DNA of 64,000 nt from an uncultured Prevotellaceae bacterium (GTDB taxonomy: Bacteria > Bacteroidota > Bacteroidia > Bacteroidales > Muribaculaceae): the NCBI GenBank assembly GCA_900318865.1, contig ONMF01000001.1, forward strand, positions 186,001-250,000. Direction: 5' to 3'. The notes under the pieces are model-generated. The model made no database searches. It worked only from the letters and a program-made list of their open reading frames with translations, and was not told the DNA's origin. Made by a program: the position numbers and the translations under genes. How positions within the stretch are numbered: the first letter of the stretch is position 1; the number at the start of each line of letters is the position of its first letter. Shown piece by piece: positions 44,935-53,898 of the stretch.

Positions 44935-46326
44935 TTACTTGTTTTTGATGATTTGTGCCATGAATTCAGCCTCGCTCACAACGCGCTCCCCCACGAAGGC
45001 ATAGCCCTTCATCGAAGCAATGCCGCGGCGGATGGGAGTGATGAGCGACAGATGGAACACCAAGGTGTCGCCGGGCACCACCTTTTGGCGGAACTTCACG
45101 TTGTCAATTTTCATGAAATAGGTGGAGTAACGTTCGGGCTCGTCGACCTTGCTGAGCACCAACAGACCGCCCACTTGAGCCATGGCCTCGACTTGGAGCA
45201 CACCGGGCATGACAGGTTCCTCGGGGAAATGCCCCTGGAAGAACGGCTCGTTGCCGCTCACATTCTTCACGCCCACCACATAGTTTTCTCCCATCTCCAA
45301 AATCTTGTCGACCATGAGCATGGGGAAGCGGTGGGGGAGCATGGTGCGAATCTTGTTCACGTCGTAGAGCGGCTCGCGATTGGGGTCGTAGACAGGTGCC
45401 TGCACATTTTGATAGCGCAGTTCCTGACGTATTTTCTTCGACAACTGGGTGTTGAGCGTGTGGCCCGGGCGTGTGGCCACGATGCGGCCCTTGAGCGGGC
45501 GGCCAATCAAGGCCAGGTCGCCCATCACGTCGAGCAACTTGTGGCGTGCCGGCTCGTTGGTGAATGCGAGGGGCTTATTGTTGAGATAGCCCAGCTCGGC
45601 CACGCTCTTGTGCGGCACTCCCATGAGATCGGCAATCTTGTCGAGCTCTTCCTGCTGCATGGGGGCATCGTAAATGACGATGGCATTATCCAGGTCGCCG
45701 CCCTTGATGAGGTTGGCCTGCACCAGGGGCATCACCTCACGCACAAACACAAACGTGCGGCAAGCAGCAATCTCGGACTTGAATTTGGAGATGTCGTCGA
45801 GCGATGCGAACTGATTGTTCAGCACCGGTGAGTTGAACTCAATCATTACATCAATCGAGAATTCGTCATCGGGCAGCACAATCAACGACGAACCCGTGGC
45901 AGGGTCGGTGACCTTGATGCGTTGCTTCACGACGTAGTACTCCTTGTCGGCATCCTGCTCCACATAGCCCACCTCGTCGATTTTGTCGGCCCACTGGATG
46001 GCGCTGCCGTCGAGTATAGGCAGCTCGGGGGCGTTGACCTTGATGTAGCAGTTGTCGATACCAGCTGCATAGAGCGCGGCCAATGCATGCTCGATGGTGC
46101 TCACGCGCACAGCTTTATTGGTTTTAGCGGCTATGACCGTGCCACGTTGAGTCTCAATCACATGTTCGGCGAGAGCCTCCACGGTGGGGCAGCCTTCCAA
46201 ATCCACTCGGCAGAACACATAACCCGTATTCTCAGGAGCAGGTTCTACGGTGGCATCGATGTGAAGGCCGGTGTGCAAGCCCTTTCCACTGAGCGTAAAT
46301 GCTTGCTTTAACGTACGTTGTTTCAT
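44935..46326 (-). CDS. lpxC/fabZ: Bifunctional UDP-3-O-acyl-GlcNAc deacetylase / 3-hydroxyacyl-ACP dehydratase
   Basis: This is a 463-residue fusion. LpxC (1-~310) has zinc ligands in STIEHALAAL (His80) and in EPARHKLLDVMGDLAL (His and Asp). It removes the acetyl group, the committed step of lipid A synthesis. FabZ (~318-463) has LPHRFPMLMVD with the active His and FFQGHFPEEPVMPGVLQVEAMAQ with the active Glu. It dehydrates 3-hydroxyacyl-ACP for fatty-acid elongation. The two compete for the same acyl-ACP pool, and the fusion is common in Bacteroidota. It lies 29 bp after lpxD. Confidence 0.95.
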   Translation of the reverse strand: MKQRTLKQAFTLSGKGLHTGLHIDATVEPAPENTGYVFCRVDLEGCPTVEALAEHVIETQRGTVIAAKTNKAVRVSTIEHALAALYAAGIDNCYIKVNAPELPILDGSAIQWADKIDEVGYVEQDADKEYYVVKQRIKVTDPATGSSLIVLPDDEFSIDVMIEFNSPVLNNQFASLDDISKFKSEIAACRTFVFVREVMPLVQANLIKGGDLDNAIVIYDAPMQQEELDKIADLMGVPHKSVAELGYLNNKPLAFTNEPARHKLLDVMGDLALIGRPLKGRIVATRPGHTLNTQLSKKIRQELRYQNVQAPVYDPNREPLYDVNKIRTMLPHRFPMLMVDKILEMGENYVVGVKNVSGNEPFFQGHFPEEPVMPGVLQVEAMAQVGGLLVLSKVDEPERYSTYFMKIDNVKFRQKVVPGDTLVFHLSLITPIRRGIASMKGYAFVGERVVSEAEFMAQIIKNK

Positions 46327-46355
46327 TATCTTGTAAATGGTATTTTTTAGAAGGA

Positions 46356-47399
46356 TTAACCTTGGTTAGATTTCAGTTGCTCAACTGCTTTTTTCAGTTT
46401 TTTGATGTCGGCAGCCATTTCGGGCAGTCGCTTGAAGTACACATTCTGGCGGGCAAACTCCAAGGCGTTGATGGCCGGTGCTCCGAGCAGCCTTTGGCGG
46501 TCGCCCACGCTGTTGGGCACACCGGCCTGGGCACCGATGCCATTATAATCGCCCACGGTGATGTGGCCGGCAAAGCCCACTTGACCGCCAATCATGTTGT
46601 GCTTGCCGATTTTGGTGGAGCCGGCGATGCCCACCTGGGCCGCCATCACGGTGTTCTCACCAATCTCCACATTGTGGGCCACCTGGATGAGATTGTCGAG
46701 TTTCACCCCCTTGTGCACCACGGTAGCGCCCATTGTGGCGCGGTCGATAGTGGTGTTGGCACCAATTTCCACATCATCCTCAAGAATGACGATTCCAACT
46801 TGTGAAATTTTCTCGTAAGTACCATCTTCTTTGGGGGCGAAGCCAAAGCCGTCGCTGCCTATGACGGCACCGGCCTGGACGATGCAGCGGTTGCCGATGC
46901 GGCAACCGTGATAAACGGTGACACCTGGATACAGAATCACGTCGTCGCCCACTGTCACATTGTCGCCCACATAGACGCGGGGATAAATTTTCACGTTCCG
47001 GCCCAGGGTTACGCCCTTGCCAACATAGGCAAATGCACCCACATAGGCATCATCGGGCACCGTGACGGTGGCATCGATGTGACTGGGCTGCTCCACACCG
47101 CGCAACTCGGGAGCCATCTGGCTGTTCATGAAGTTGAGCAGATGAGCAAGCGTGGCATACGGGTCATCCACACGGATAAGGGTGGTAGTGAGCGGCTTTT
47201 CGGGCCGAAAATCTTTCCTGACCAGTACGGCCGATGCTCGGGTGGTGTAGATGAAATGGGTGTATTTGGGGTTGGCAAGAAATGTCAGGCATCCGGGAGT
47301 TGCCTCTTCAATCTTGGCATAATTGTTAATGATAATCGAGCTGTCACCCTCAACGGTTCCTTGCACCATCGAGGCCAATTGCTGGGCTGTAATTTCCAT
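46356..47399 (-). CDS. lpxD: UDP-3-O-(3-hydroxyacyl)glucosamine N-acyltransferase
   Basis: LpxD has 347 residues. An N-terminal uridine-binding domain ([46 protein letters not shown]) is followed by a hexapeptide-repeat beta-helix with the active histidine region [36 protein letters not shown]-terminal helix (~325-345) holds the acyl-ACP docking segment. It adds the second acyl chain in lipid A assembly. It is the first gene of the lpxD-lpxC/fabZ-lpxA cluster. No clear -7 box was found in the 168 bp upstream. Confidence 0.95.
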   Translation of the reverse strand: MEITAQQLASMVQGTVEGDSSIIINNYAKIEEATPGCLTFLANPKYTHFIYTTRASAVLVRKDFRPEKPLTTTLIRVDDPYATLAHLLNFMNSQMAPELRGVEQPSHIDATVTVPDDAYVGAFAYVGKGVTLGRNVKIYPRVYVGDNVTVGDDVILYPGVTVYHGCRIGNRCIVQAGAVIGSDGFGFAPKEDGTYEKISQVGIVILEDDVEIGANTTIDRATMGATVVHKGVKLDNLIQVAHNVEIGENTVMAAQVGIAGSTKIGKHNMIGGQVGFAGHITVGDYNGIGAQAGVPNSVGDRQRLLGAPAINALEFARQNVYFKRLPEMAADIKKLKKAVEQLKSNQG

Positions 47400-47567
47400 T
47401 ATTCTTCTCTATCGGTTGATTATAGTTACTTCAATTTGCAAATTTCGCAAAAAATCAGCGATTTGCCTAACTATCTACCGCAAAAAATGCCCACAATTTA
47501 TGGCAGTAACCGCCAAATAGGATAAAACAGACTCTATTATCTTCCATTTGGAACACTTGAAGCGTCT

Positions 47568-48341
47568 CTATTTTAGGTTGGCTCGTACCTGATCGAGGAA
47601 TGCCTTCATGGCATTTCCGTCACGACGGGCAATAATGTTCTGAAGTTCGGTGAGCCGCTCCTTGATTCTGTCGAGCTGGTGAATGGTGAGCGGGTTGAAT
47701 AAGATTTCTTGCAGAAGATAGTCATCTTCACTCATCAATCCATGTGCAATGGCCATGTGCCGCTTAAAGGTGGTTCCCGGGGCATCCTGATGCTTCATCA
47801 CACTGCCAAAGACCAGCGTGCTGGCAAACGGGATGGACAATGAAAAGGCAATGGTTTCGTCGTGCTCCTCGAAGGTGTATTCCCTGATGTTGAGGTGTAA
47901 CTGTGTGTATAAATCGCGGAAAAAAACTTTGCCCAGATGGTCACTTTCGCTGATGATGATGGCATTTTCACTGCTCAGGTTGCTCAACGAGGCAAATGTG
48001 GGGCCAAACATGGGATGGGTGCTCACAAAAGCGTGTCCGCAAGTTCTATAATACTCGGGCAAGCCATTCTTCACCGAGGCGATATCGCTGATAATGCATG
48101 AAGCAGGAAGATAGGGGAGAACCGAACGGAAGGCATCGAGGGTGTATTTCACCGTCACAGCATTGATGAGCAACTGGGGCTCGAACTGCTCGACCTCTTC
48201 GAGCGATGTAAACCGTAAAACGTTGAATGTAAAACGAAGACGCTCGTGGTCAACATCGTAGATGGCAACTTCATGGTCGGCACTGAGAACGTCGCTAAAA
48301 AATGTCCCCATCTTACCGGCTCCCATAATCAATATTTTCAT
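47568..48341 (-). CDS. tyrA: Prephenate dehydrogenase
   Basis: TyrA oxidatively decarboxylates prephenate to 4-hydroxyphenylpyruvate for tyrosine. The 257-residue protein opens with the NAD-binding GAGKMGTFF (GxGxxG at 7-12). It has HAFVSTHPMFGPTFASL (the conserved H-P-M-x-G-P) and the helical C-terminal dimer domain (DETIAFSLSIPFASTLVFG). It lacks a chorismate mutase domain, which is supplied by the preceding gene in the operon. It is the last gene of the Phe/Tyr operon and ends before a weak hairpin with a T-run (about 47480-47510). Confidence 0.9.
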   Translation of the reverse strand: MKILIMGAGKMGTFFSDVLSADHEVAIYDVDHERLRFTFNVLRFTSLEEVEQFEPQLLINAVTVKYTLDAFRSVLPYLPASCIISDIASVKNGLPEYYRTCGHAFVSTHPMFGPTFASLSNLSSENAIIISESDHLGKVFFRDLYTQLHLNIREYTFEEHDETIAFSLSIPFASTLVFGSVMKHQDAPGTTFKRHMAIAHGLMSEDDYLLQEILFNPLTIHQLDRIKERLTELQNIIARRDGNAMKAFLDQVRANLK

Positions 48342-48373
48342 TTTGTGATATTTAAACTATAAGACCTGAATAA

Positions 48374-49489
48374 TTACTTTAACTCGCTCACACTGAACAC
48401 CTCAATTTGCTGCCTGACCGACTCCTCATGAATGGCCTGCATCACTACACCCATGAAATCGGGGCTCATGCCGAGTTCCCGGGCCTGGTCACAACGTTCA
48501 CGCATGATGTCATCGTAGCGCTGTGCCTGCACCACCTGCATGTTGTGTTCTTTTTTGAACAAGCCAATCTCACGGCACACTCGCATGCGCCGGTTGAGCA
48601 ATTCAAGCAGTTCGGTGTCGCAGCGGTCGATGCGCCGCCGCAATAAAGAAAGGCTTTCAGTCGACTGGTGCGTATCGCGTTTGACGAGCGAAGTCAGAAT
48701 CACCGATAACGATTCGGGCGTGATTTGCTGGTTTTTATCGCTCAGTGCTCCATCGGGGTCGCAATGACTCTCTATCATCAGGCCGTCAAAGCCCATGTCA
48801 AGAGCCTGCTGGGACAGAGGGGCAATCAGTTCACGCTTGCCACCCATATGCGACGGGTCGCACAAGATGGTGAGGCCATGAAGCCGCCGGTGCAGCTCAA
48901 TGGGTATGTGCCACTGCGGGTCGTTACGGTAGAGGTGCTGGCCGTAGGCACTGAAACCACGATGGATGGCCCCCAAGCGATGGATGCCGGCATTGTAGAG
49001 CCGTTGCAATGCGCCAATCCATAGTTCCAAATCGGGATTCACAGGGTTCTTCACAAGCACTGGCACATCGGGGGTCGACCGCAAGGCATCGGCTATTTCC
49101 TGCACGGCAAAGGGGTTAGCGCTGGTGCGAGCCCCCACCCACAGCAAATCGATGCCGGCTTCCAGTGCGGCCTGCACATGCACGCGGTTGGCCACCTCGG
49201 TGGTCACCAGCATACCGGTTTCTTGTTTCACTTTTTGCAGCCATGCCAGCCCTGGAGCACCCACGCCCTCGAAACCACCGGGCCGGGTACGCGGTTTCCA
49301 GATGCCTGCCCTGAAGATTTTCACGCCGGCCTTGGCCACTCCATGGGCCGTGGCAAGCATTTGCGCCTCGCTCTCGGCACTGCACGGGCCCGAGATGATG
49401 ATGGGCCGCTCATTGTCGATGCCGTCAAGCCGAAGGGGCTCAATCACATATTGAGTTTGTTTTTTATCGTTCATGACTTTTATCATCAT
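48374..49489 (-). CDS. Bifunctional DAHP synthase / chorismate mutase
   Basis: The protein has 371 residues. The N-terminal DAHP synthase (~1-265) has PIIISGPCSAESEAQM, IFRAGIWKPRTRPGGFEGVG, the TTEVANRVHVQAALEAGIDLLWVGARTSANPF stretch, and LCDPSHMGGKRELI with metal-binding residues. The C-terminal type II chorismate mutase (~280-360) has LRRRIDRCDTELLELLNRRMRVCREIGLFKKEHNM. It feeds the shikimate pathway and makes prephenate, and the fusion may allow prephenate feedback. The ATG at 49489 directly follows the aminotransferase stop. A second possible start is 49474. Confidence 0.92.
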   Translation of the reverse strand: MMIKVMNDKKQTQYVIEPLRLDGIDNERPIIISGPCSAESEAQMLATAHGVAKAGVKIFRAGIWKPRTRPGGFEGVGAPGLAWLQKVKQETGMLVTTEVANRVHVQAALEAGIDLLWVGARTSANPFAVQEIADALRSTPDVPVLVKNPVNPDLELWIGALQRLYNAGIHRLGAIHRGFSAYGQHLYRNDPQWHIPIELHRRLHGLTILCDPSHMGGKRELIAPLSQQALDMGFDGLMIESHCDPDGALSDKNQQITPESLSVILTSLVKRDTHQSTESLSLLRRRIDRCDTELLELLNRRMRVCREIGLFKKEHNMQVVQAQRYDDIMRERCDQARELGMSPDFMGVVMQAIHEESVRQQIEVFSVSELK

Positions 49490-50671
49490 TTATTCGTTGT
49501 TCATGTCCTTAATTCTTTTTAAAGCCTGGGCAAGTTTTTCTTCGGTGGCACATAACGAGAGGCGAATATAACGCTCTCCGTTGGTACCGAAAATAAAGCC
49601 TGGCACCACAAAAACGCGCGCACGGTCGAGCACACGGTCGGCCACCGTCGCTGCATCGGGCTCGTGGCTCGCAATTTTGCCCCACAGGAACAAGCCACGC
49701 TGAGCCGGGTCGAAAACACATCCCATGGCTGTCATGATTTGCTCGGCAATCATGCGACGGCGACGATACACCCGGTTGATGCTTTCATACCAGTCGTCGC
49801 CGCATTGTAATGCCTTGACGGCAGCAAGCATCATGGGCCGGAACTGGCCGGAATCGATGTTGGATTTCACTTTCAAAATCCAGTTGATGAATTGCGCATT
49901 GGAAGCTACCATTCCCATGCGCCATCCCGCCATGTTGTGCGATTTGCTCATCGAGTTCATCTCGATGGCGATGTCACGCGCTCCATTCACAGCCAAGATG
50001 CTCAGCTGCTGCTCATGCAGGATGAAGCTGTAGGGGTTGTCGTTGACTACAACAATTCCGTGGCGGCGGCCGAAGTCAACCAACCGCTCGAACAGCGCCC
50101 TGGTCGCCACCTTTCCGGTAGGCATGTGCGGATAATTCACCCACATGAGTTTCACCCCGTCGAGCGGCATGTGTTCCAATTCATCGAAATCGGGCTCCCA
50201 TCCGTTTTCTTCGGTAAGATTATAATAATGGACTTTGGCCTCGGCCAGGCGGCTTACCGAGGTGTAGGTGGGATAGCCGGGATTGGGGACCAGCACTCCG
50301 TCGCCGGGATTGACAAAGGCCAGCGTAATATGTAGGATACCCTCCTTGGAGCCGATGAGGGGTTGGATTTCGGTGCCGGGGTCGAGGTCTACGCCGAAGT
50401 GCCCCTTGTACCAGCCAGCATAGGCCTTGCGAAGTTCAGGCAAGCCCACATAGGGTTGATAGCCGTGAGCCGAGTCGTTGCGCGCCTCCTGGCACAGCGT
50501 GTCAATCACATCGGCTGCCGGCGGCAAGTCGGGGCCGCCTACGCCAAGCGATATGATGTCGCGGCCTGCGGCATTGAGTCGCGCAATCTCCTTGAGCTTG
50601 GTGGAGAAATAATACTCTTTGACTGTGCCCACTCTGCGAGCTGGCTCTATTTCATTCTTTAAAATCCTCAT
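49490..50671 (-). CDS. Class I/II aminotransferase (aromatic or aspartate type)
   Basis: This PLP enzyme has 393 residues from MRILKNEIEPARRVGTVKEYYFSTKL. Landmarks are SLGVGGPDLPP, YQPYVGLPELRKAYAGWY, GSKEGILH, NPGYPTY, NYPHMPTGKVA, NDNPYSFIL and the PLP lysine in NSMSKSHNMAGWRMG. Being between pheA and aroF/CM-tyrA it most likely transaminates phenylpyruvate and 4-hydroxyphenylpyruvate (or prephenate). It is often annotated as LL-diaminopimelate-like, so the substrate is inferred from context. The start overlaps the pheA end by 20 bp. Confidence 0.85.
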   Translation of the reverse strand: MRILKNEIEPARRVGTVKEYYFSTKLKEIARLNAAGRDIISLGVGGPDLPPAADVIDTLCQEARNDSAHGYQPYVGLPELRKAYAGWYKGHFGVDLDPGTEIQPLIGSKEGILHITLAFVNPGDGVLVPNPGYPTYTSVSRLAEAKVHYYNLTEENGWEPDFDELEHMPLDGVKLMWVNYPHMPTGKVATRALFERLVDFGRRHGIVVVNDNPYSFILHEQQLSILAVNGARDIAIEMNSMSKSHNMAGWRMGMVASNAQFINWILKVKSNIDSGQFRPMMLAAVKALQCGDDWYESINRVYRRRRMIAEQIMTAMGCVFDPAQRGLFLWGKIASHEPDAATVADRVLDRARVFVVPGFIFGTNGERYIRLSLCATEEKLAQALKRIKDMNNE

Positions 50672-51494
50672 ATTCTCCCAGTATTTTAAAATCATTGAGA
50701 AGCGGCCTCACGGCTGCTATCGACTGGCGGTAGCGGGTGTGGTCGGCATATGTCAAATCTATGTAAAAGCGATATTCCCATTCGCGGCCGATGATGGGCA
50801 GTGACTGAATCTTTGTCAAGTTCATTCCATAGAATGAAAAGATGGTGAGCACGGCCGATAAGCTGCCCTGGGTGTGTGGCAGTGTAAAGGCAAGGGAAGC
50901 CTTGTCGGGACGACTGCCACGCATCATATTGTCGGCGAGGGCGGGGTGGGCAAGAATTAGAAATCGAGTGAAGTTGCGCTTGTTTGTTTGGATGTCATCA
51001 TCAAGCACACAGAGGCCATAGAGCTCGGCGGCATATCGTCCGCACACTGCGGCATGGCCCATCAGGTGCTTCTCGGCGATGGTCTTGGCGCTGCCTGCCG
51101 TGTCGCTCGCTTCCACGATTTTCATAGCGGGATGGCGTTGCAAGTATTGCTCGCACTGCCGCAGCGCGATAGGGTGGGAGTTCACCTCCACAATGTCGGA
51201 AATTGTCTGTCCTGGCAGGGCTGCCAGCGAGTGGGAAATGTACTTTTTGTATTCACCTATCACGGTAAGATTGCTTTGCCTGAGCAGTTCGTGATTTTGC
51301 AGCAGGCTGCCGGCAATGGTGTTCTCAATGGCAAGGACTCCCAGCATTGAGGTGTCGCGGTGCATCACCTCGAACAACTCAGGAAAAGAATCGCATGGCA
51401 CCGTGCTGATGCTTCGGCCCGAGAAATACTCCCGGGCTGCCGCATCGTGAAAACAGCCCGCTACACCTTGGATGGCGACTTTGATTTTCTCCAT
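50652..51494 (-). CDS. pheA: Prephenate dehydratase
   Basis: PheA has 280 residues from MEKIKVAIQGVAGCFHDAAAREYF. It converts prephenate to phenylpyruvate. The catalytic domain has AIENTIAGSLLQNHELL and the conserved Thr-Arg-Phe in NKRNFTRFLIL. The C-terminal ACT domain (SLAFTLPHTQGSLSAVLTIFSFYGMNLTKIQSLP) is for phenylalanine feedback. An in-frame ATG at 51545 would place the coding region across a terminator hairpin, so 51494 is preferred. It is the first structural gene of the operon controlled by the attenuator upstream. Confidence 0.92.
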   Translation of the reverse strand: MEKIKVAIQGVAGCFHDAAAREYFSGRSISTVPCDSFPELFEVMHRDTSMLGVLAIENTIAGSLLQNHELLRQSNLTVIGEYKKYISHSLAALPGQTISDIVEVNSHPIALRQCEQYLQRHPAMKIVEASDTAGSAKTIAEKHLMGHAAVCGRYAAELYGLCVLDDDIQTNKRNFTRFLILAHPALADNMMRGSRPDKASLAFTLPHTQGSLSAVLTIFSFYGMNLTKIQSLPIIGREWEYRFYIDLTYADHTRYRQSIAAVRPLLNDFKILGEYEDFKE

Positions 51495-51500
51495 ATTATC

Positions 51501-51533
51501 AAAAATAAACCCCACTGCTTTGCTGCGGCGGGG
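51501..51533 (-). terminator. Attenuator terminator of the Phe/Tyr operon
   Basis: The minus-strand hairpin has CCCCGCCGC and GCAGUGGGG (4 G-C pairs, one G-U, one C-G, one mismatch, two G-C), a 6-nt loop and then UUUAUUUUU. It lies between the leader ORF and pheA, ending 7 bp before the pheA ATG. Its CCGCC arm (51531-51527) can pair instead with GGCGG at 51586-51582. Confidence 0.82.
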
Positions 51534-51587
51534 ACTTGTCATCATATGTGTGGATGCGCTCGTTTTTGCACAACAGTCTTTCCGCCT

Positions 51588-51644
51588 TTATTTCTGCAAG
51601 AAATAAAAGTAAAAATAATACTTGTATGCAAAGAACTCACTCAT
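51588..51644 (-). CDS. Phe/Tyr-rich attenuation leader peptide
   Basis: An 18-codon ORF, MSEFFAYKYYFYFYFLQK, followed by TAA. It has 5 Phe and 5 Tyr, ten aromatic residues in eighteen. It begins about 20 bp after a consensus -7 box and ends 94 bp before pheA, the first gene of the Phe/Tyr pathway operon. Ribosome stalling at its aromatic codons would sense charged tRNA-Phe and tRNA-Tyr. The stop is followed at once by GGCGG (51586-51582), the candidate antiterminator strand, which a ribosome at the stop codon would cover. No strong SD is seen, as usual in Bacteroidota. Confidence 0.85.
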   Translation of the reverse strand: MSEFFAYKYYFYFYFLQK

Positions 51645-51663
51645 GCCAACAATTATTTCTTTG

Positions 51664-51671
51664 CAAAATTA
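51664..51671 (-). promoter_or_regulatory. -7 box of the Phe/Tyr operon promoter
   Basis: On the minus strand TAATTTTG lies 19 bp upstream of the leader peptide ATG, with a TTTG about 23 nt further upstream (51695-51698), slightly longer than the usual spacing. Confidence 0.6.
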
Positions 51672-51788
51672 AGCACAAATCTGATAAACGCCAACAAAAT
51701 TCACGGAAATTTTAAAAAAATCTTATTATCCGTGCTTGAATTCTGAAAATCAGGATGGAGTGGGGCAATGGGGTGGAGGGCCACGACT

Positions 51789-52262
51789 CTACTGATGGTG
51801 ATAGGGTTCGTGGTTAAGAATGGTGAATGCCCTATACAGCTGCTCCACAAATATTAGCCGCACCATCTCGTGCGAGAAAGTCATCAGGCTCAGCGACACC
51901 TTGCCGTTGGCACGAGAATAAACCTCTTCGGAAAAGCCATAGGGGCCACCCACCACAAAAACCAGCCGGCGAATGCCGCTCGACATTTTGCGCTGCAGGT
52001 ATTGCGACCAAGCCACCGATGTCATCTCCTGTCCTTTCTCGTCAAGCAGTATTACATGGTCGGTAGTGTTGATCGAAGAAAGAATCGTTCGCCCCTCGGC
52101 CGTTTTTTGCTGGTTCTCGGAGGCGTTCTTGGCATTCTTGAAATCACCGAGATACTGAATGTCGAATGTGACATAGTGCGCCAGTCGCCGAACGTATTCC
52201 TCAATCCCTGCCTTCAGGTAACTTGTCGAGGTTTTTCCCACAACCAAAAGCGTTATTCTCAT
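51789..52262 (-). CDS. rlmH: 23S rRNA (pseudouridine1915-N3)-methyltransferase
   Basis: RlmH is a 157-residue SPOUT methyltransferase, from MRITLLVVGKTSTSYLKAGIEEYVRRL. It has HVILLDEKGQEMTSVAWSQYLQRKM, LVFVVGGPYGFSEEVYSRA (SAM-binding knot) and LSLMTFSHEMVRLIFVEQLYRAFTILNHEPYHH, the conserved C-terminus. It methylates pseudouridine 1915 in helix 69. An upstream in-frame start at 52328 would overlap the HAD gene, so 52262 (1 bp after the HAD stop) is chosen. The two are co-transcribed. Confidence 0.94.
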   Translation of the reverse strand: MRITLLVVGKTSTSYLKAGIEEYVRRLAHYVTFDIQYLGDFKNAKNASENQQKTAEGRTILSSINTTDHVILLDEKGQEMTSVAWSQYLQRKMSSGIRRLVFVVGGPYGFSEEVYSRANGKVSLSLMTFSHEMVRLIFVEQLYRAFTILNHEPYHHQ

Positions 52263-52263
52263 G

Positions 52264-52923
52264 TTAATCAATGCGTTGTGTCGACAACATTTGAGCCACT
52301 GTAAAACCTCTGAAACCGCCAATGACAACGTCGGAATAAGGTGCGATTTGTTCTGCAGTGTTGGTGGTGGACAAACCTATCACCGTTGCGCCCGAAGCTT
52401 GGGCTGCCCGTAAGCCGTTGATTGAATCCTCAAAAACAAAACAATTCTCGATATTACGTCCTATCTTCTTGGCTCCCAACAGGAAACACTCGGGGTCGGG
52501 TTTGGCCTTGCTCACCATGTCGCCCGTGATGATTGCAGAAAAGAGTGCTTTAAAATGAGGATGTTGAGCGTAGACAACATTCATTTTCCGGTCATCACTG
52601 CTGGTGACAATTACTGCCGGAATGCCTTGTTCATAAAGAGTTTGTACAAATTCAATCGCTCCATCAAAGAAATTATAACGCATCCCTCGCTGAAACTCTT
52701 CAAGCAATTCGGTGACCTGGAGCCTTGTTGTCACGTCATGAAAACTCTTGTGGAGAATCTCGTGGAGGTTAGAGCCTTTGATAACTCGCGCAAAGTCAAC
52801 TATGCCGGTAGGATAACGGTGGTCAATCTCTTCCCAGAATTGAGTGTATATGTCTTCGGTGTCGAGCAGAACTCCGTCAAGGTCAAATAAAACACCGTAT
52901 TCTAAATTATTCTTTTCTTTCAT
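52264..52923 (-). CDS. HAD-superfamily hydrolase (beta-phosphoglucomutase/phosphatase-like)
   Basis: The protein has 219 residues from MKEKNNLEYGVLFDLDGVLLDTEDIY. HAD motif I is DLDGVLLDTE, motif II VIVTSSDDRK, motif III KAKPDPECFLLGAKK and motif IV FVFEDSINGLRAAQASG. The cap domain is helical (EEIDHRYPTGIVDFARVIKG). It probably acts on a small phosphorylated sugar or phosphoglycolate-like substrate. The start is uncertain: a -7 box at 52929-52936 ends only about 5 bp upstream, so either the mRNA is leaderless or another promoter and start are used. Confidence 0.83.
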   Translation of the reverse strand: MKEKNNLEYGVLFDLDGVLLDTEDIYTQFWEEIDHRYPTGIVDFARVIKGSNLHEILHKSFHDVTTRLQVTELLEEFQRGMRYNFFDGAIEFVQTLYEQGIPAVIVTSSDDRKMNVVYAQHPHFKALFSAIITGDMVSKAKPDPECFLLGAKKIGRNIENCFVFEDSINGLRAAQASGATVIGLSTTNTAEQIAPYSDVVIGGFRGFTVAQMLSTQRID

Positions 52924-52928
52924 CATTG

Positions 52929-52936
52929 CAAAGATA
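52929..52936 (-). promoter_or_regulatory. Possible -7 box upstream of the HAD gene
   Basis: On the minus strand TATCTTTG lies almost against the start codon at 52923. The real promoter may lie further upstream. Confidence 0.4.
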
Positions 52937-53095
52937 CACATTATTTTATTCTTAACCATCATTTTCCTTCGCTTAAAGCGGGGGAGCAACAAAGTGGGAG
53001 GCTCGAATTCAAATTATCCGGTATTTATTTTACATAATATCAATTATGATTTTCTTTTACGCACTTTTAACCTTGCGAGAATGCAATATTTATTG

Positions 53096-53103
53096 TATTT
53101 TTG
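53096..53103 (+). promoter_or_regulatory. -7 box of the PAP2 gene promoter
   Basis: TATTTTTG, with TTGC 19 nt upstream, lies 27 bp before the ATG at 53131. Confidence 0.55.
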
Positions 53104-53130
53104 TAAACATCATAAGAATATCCCCAAATA

Positions 53131-53898
53131 ATGCGACTTTTAATCCTCATTATATTATTAGTATTGTCGGTGCCGCGTGGTTTTGCACAGAATGAATCTG
53201 CAGCCATTGATTCGCTTGCCGTCGCTGAACATTCCGATTATCAGTTCCAAGTGAAGCAACTCATTTTGCCTGCTTCGTTGATGGCATTAGGAACCCTGGG
53301 TACTATCAACCACAATATCACTTTCAGCAATGACATCAATGGTTGGTTTAAAGGAAATGACCGCCACCACACGTCGGCCGACGATTATTTGCGGTTTGTC
53401 CCGTCGCTCGCCCATTTGACATTGGGCTTCATTCCCGGAGTCAAAGCCCGCCATCCATTTACCGAGCGGCTGATGGCATCGGTTACTGCACACGCTGCAA
53501 TGTTGGCAGTTTCCTATGGACTTAAATATTGTGTTAAGGAAGAACGCCCTGACGGATCGTCGAGCCACGCTTTTCCTTCGGGACATGTGGCATTGTCTTT
53601 CACGGGTGCTGAATTAACGCGCATAGAGTACGGAAACGCCTATGGATTAGCGGCTTACGCCGCATCCATTACGGTAGGTGTGCTTCGTCTGCACAATAAT
53701 CGCCACTGGTTCAACGACTTGCTGATGGGCGCCGGTATTGGAATTCTGTGTGCCCGCGCCGGTTATTGGCTTGTGCCGTGCGAGCGCCGGCTCTTTCGTC
53801 TCGATTCCAGAAAAAGCAGTTCACCATCTATGGCCGCCCTTCCGGCTTTTGATCCCGCTTCGCGTTCAGTGCAGATGGCCTTTGTCGCTGTTTTTTAA
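53131..53898 (+). CDS. PAP2-family membrane phosphatase
   Basis: The protein has 255 residues with a signal peptide (1-19, ...PRGFAQ) and several hydrophobic helices. The three PAP2 motifs are [12 protein letters not shown] (K-x6-RP), [13 protein letters not shown] (PSGH) and [14 protein letters not shown] (R-x5-H-x3-D variant). It probably removes phosphate from a lipid such as undecaprenyl pyrophosphate or lipid A. Which substrate is used cannot be told from sequence alone. Its stop overlaps the smpB stop in a shared TTAA. Confidence 0.85.
   Translation: MRLLILIILLVLSVPRGFAQNESAAIDSLAVAEHSDYQFQVKQLILPASLMALGTLGTINHNITFSNDINGWFKGNDRHHTSADDYLRFVPSLAHLTLGFIPGVKARHPFTERLMASVTAHAAMLAVSYGLKYCVKEERPDGSSSHAFPSGHVALSFTGAELTRIEYGNAYGLAAYAASITVGVLRLHNNRHWFNDLLMGAGIGILCARAGYWLVPCERRLFRLDSRKSSSPSMAALPAFDPASRSVQMAFVAVF

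Noticed and set aside
51495..51545. Longer PheA starting at 51545
   Set aside because: The extra codons would be the terminator hairpin and U-tract of the attenuator. The family N-terminus starts at 51494.
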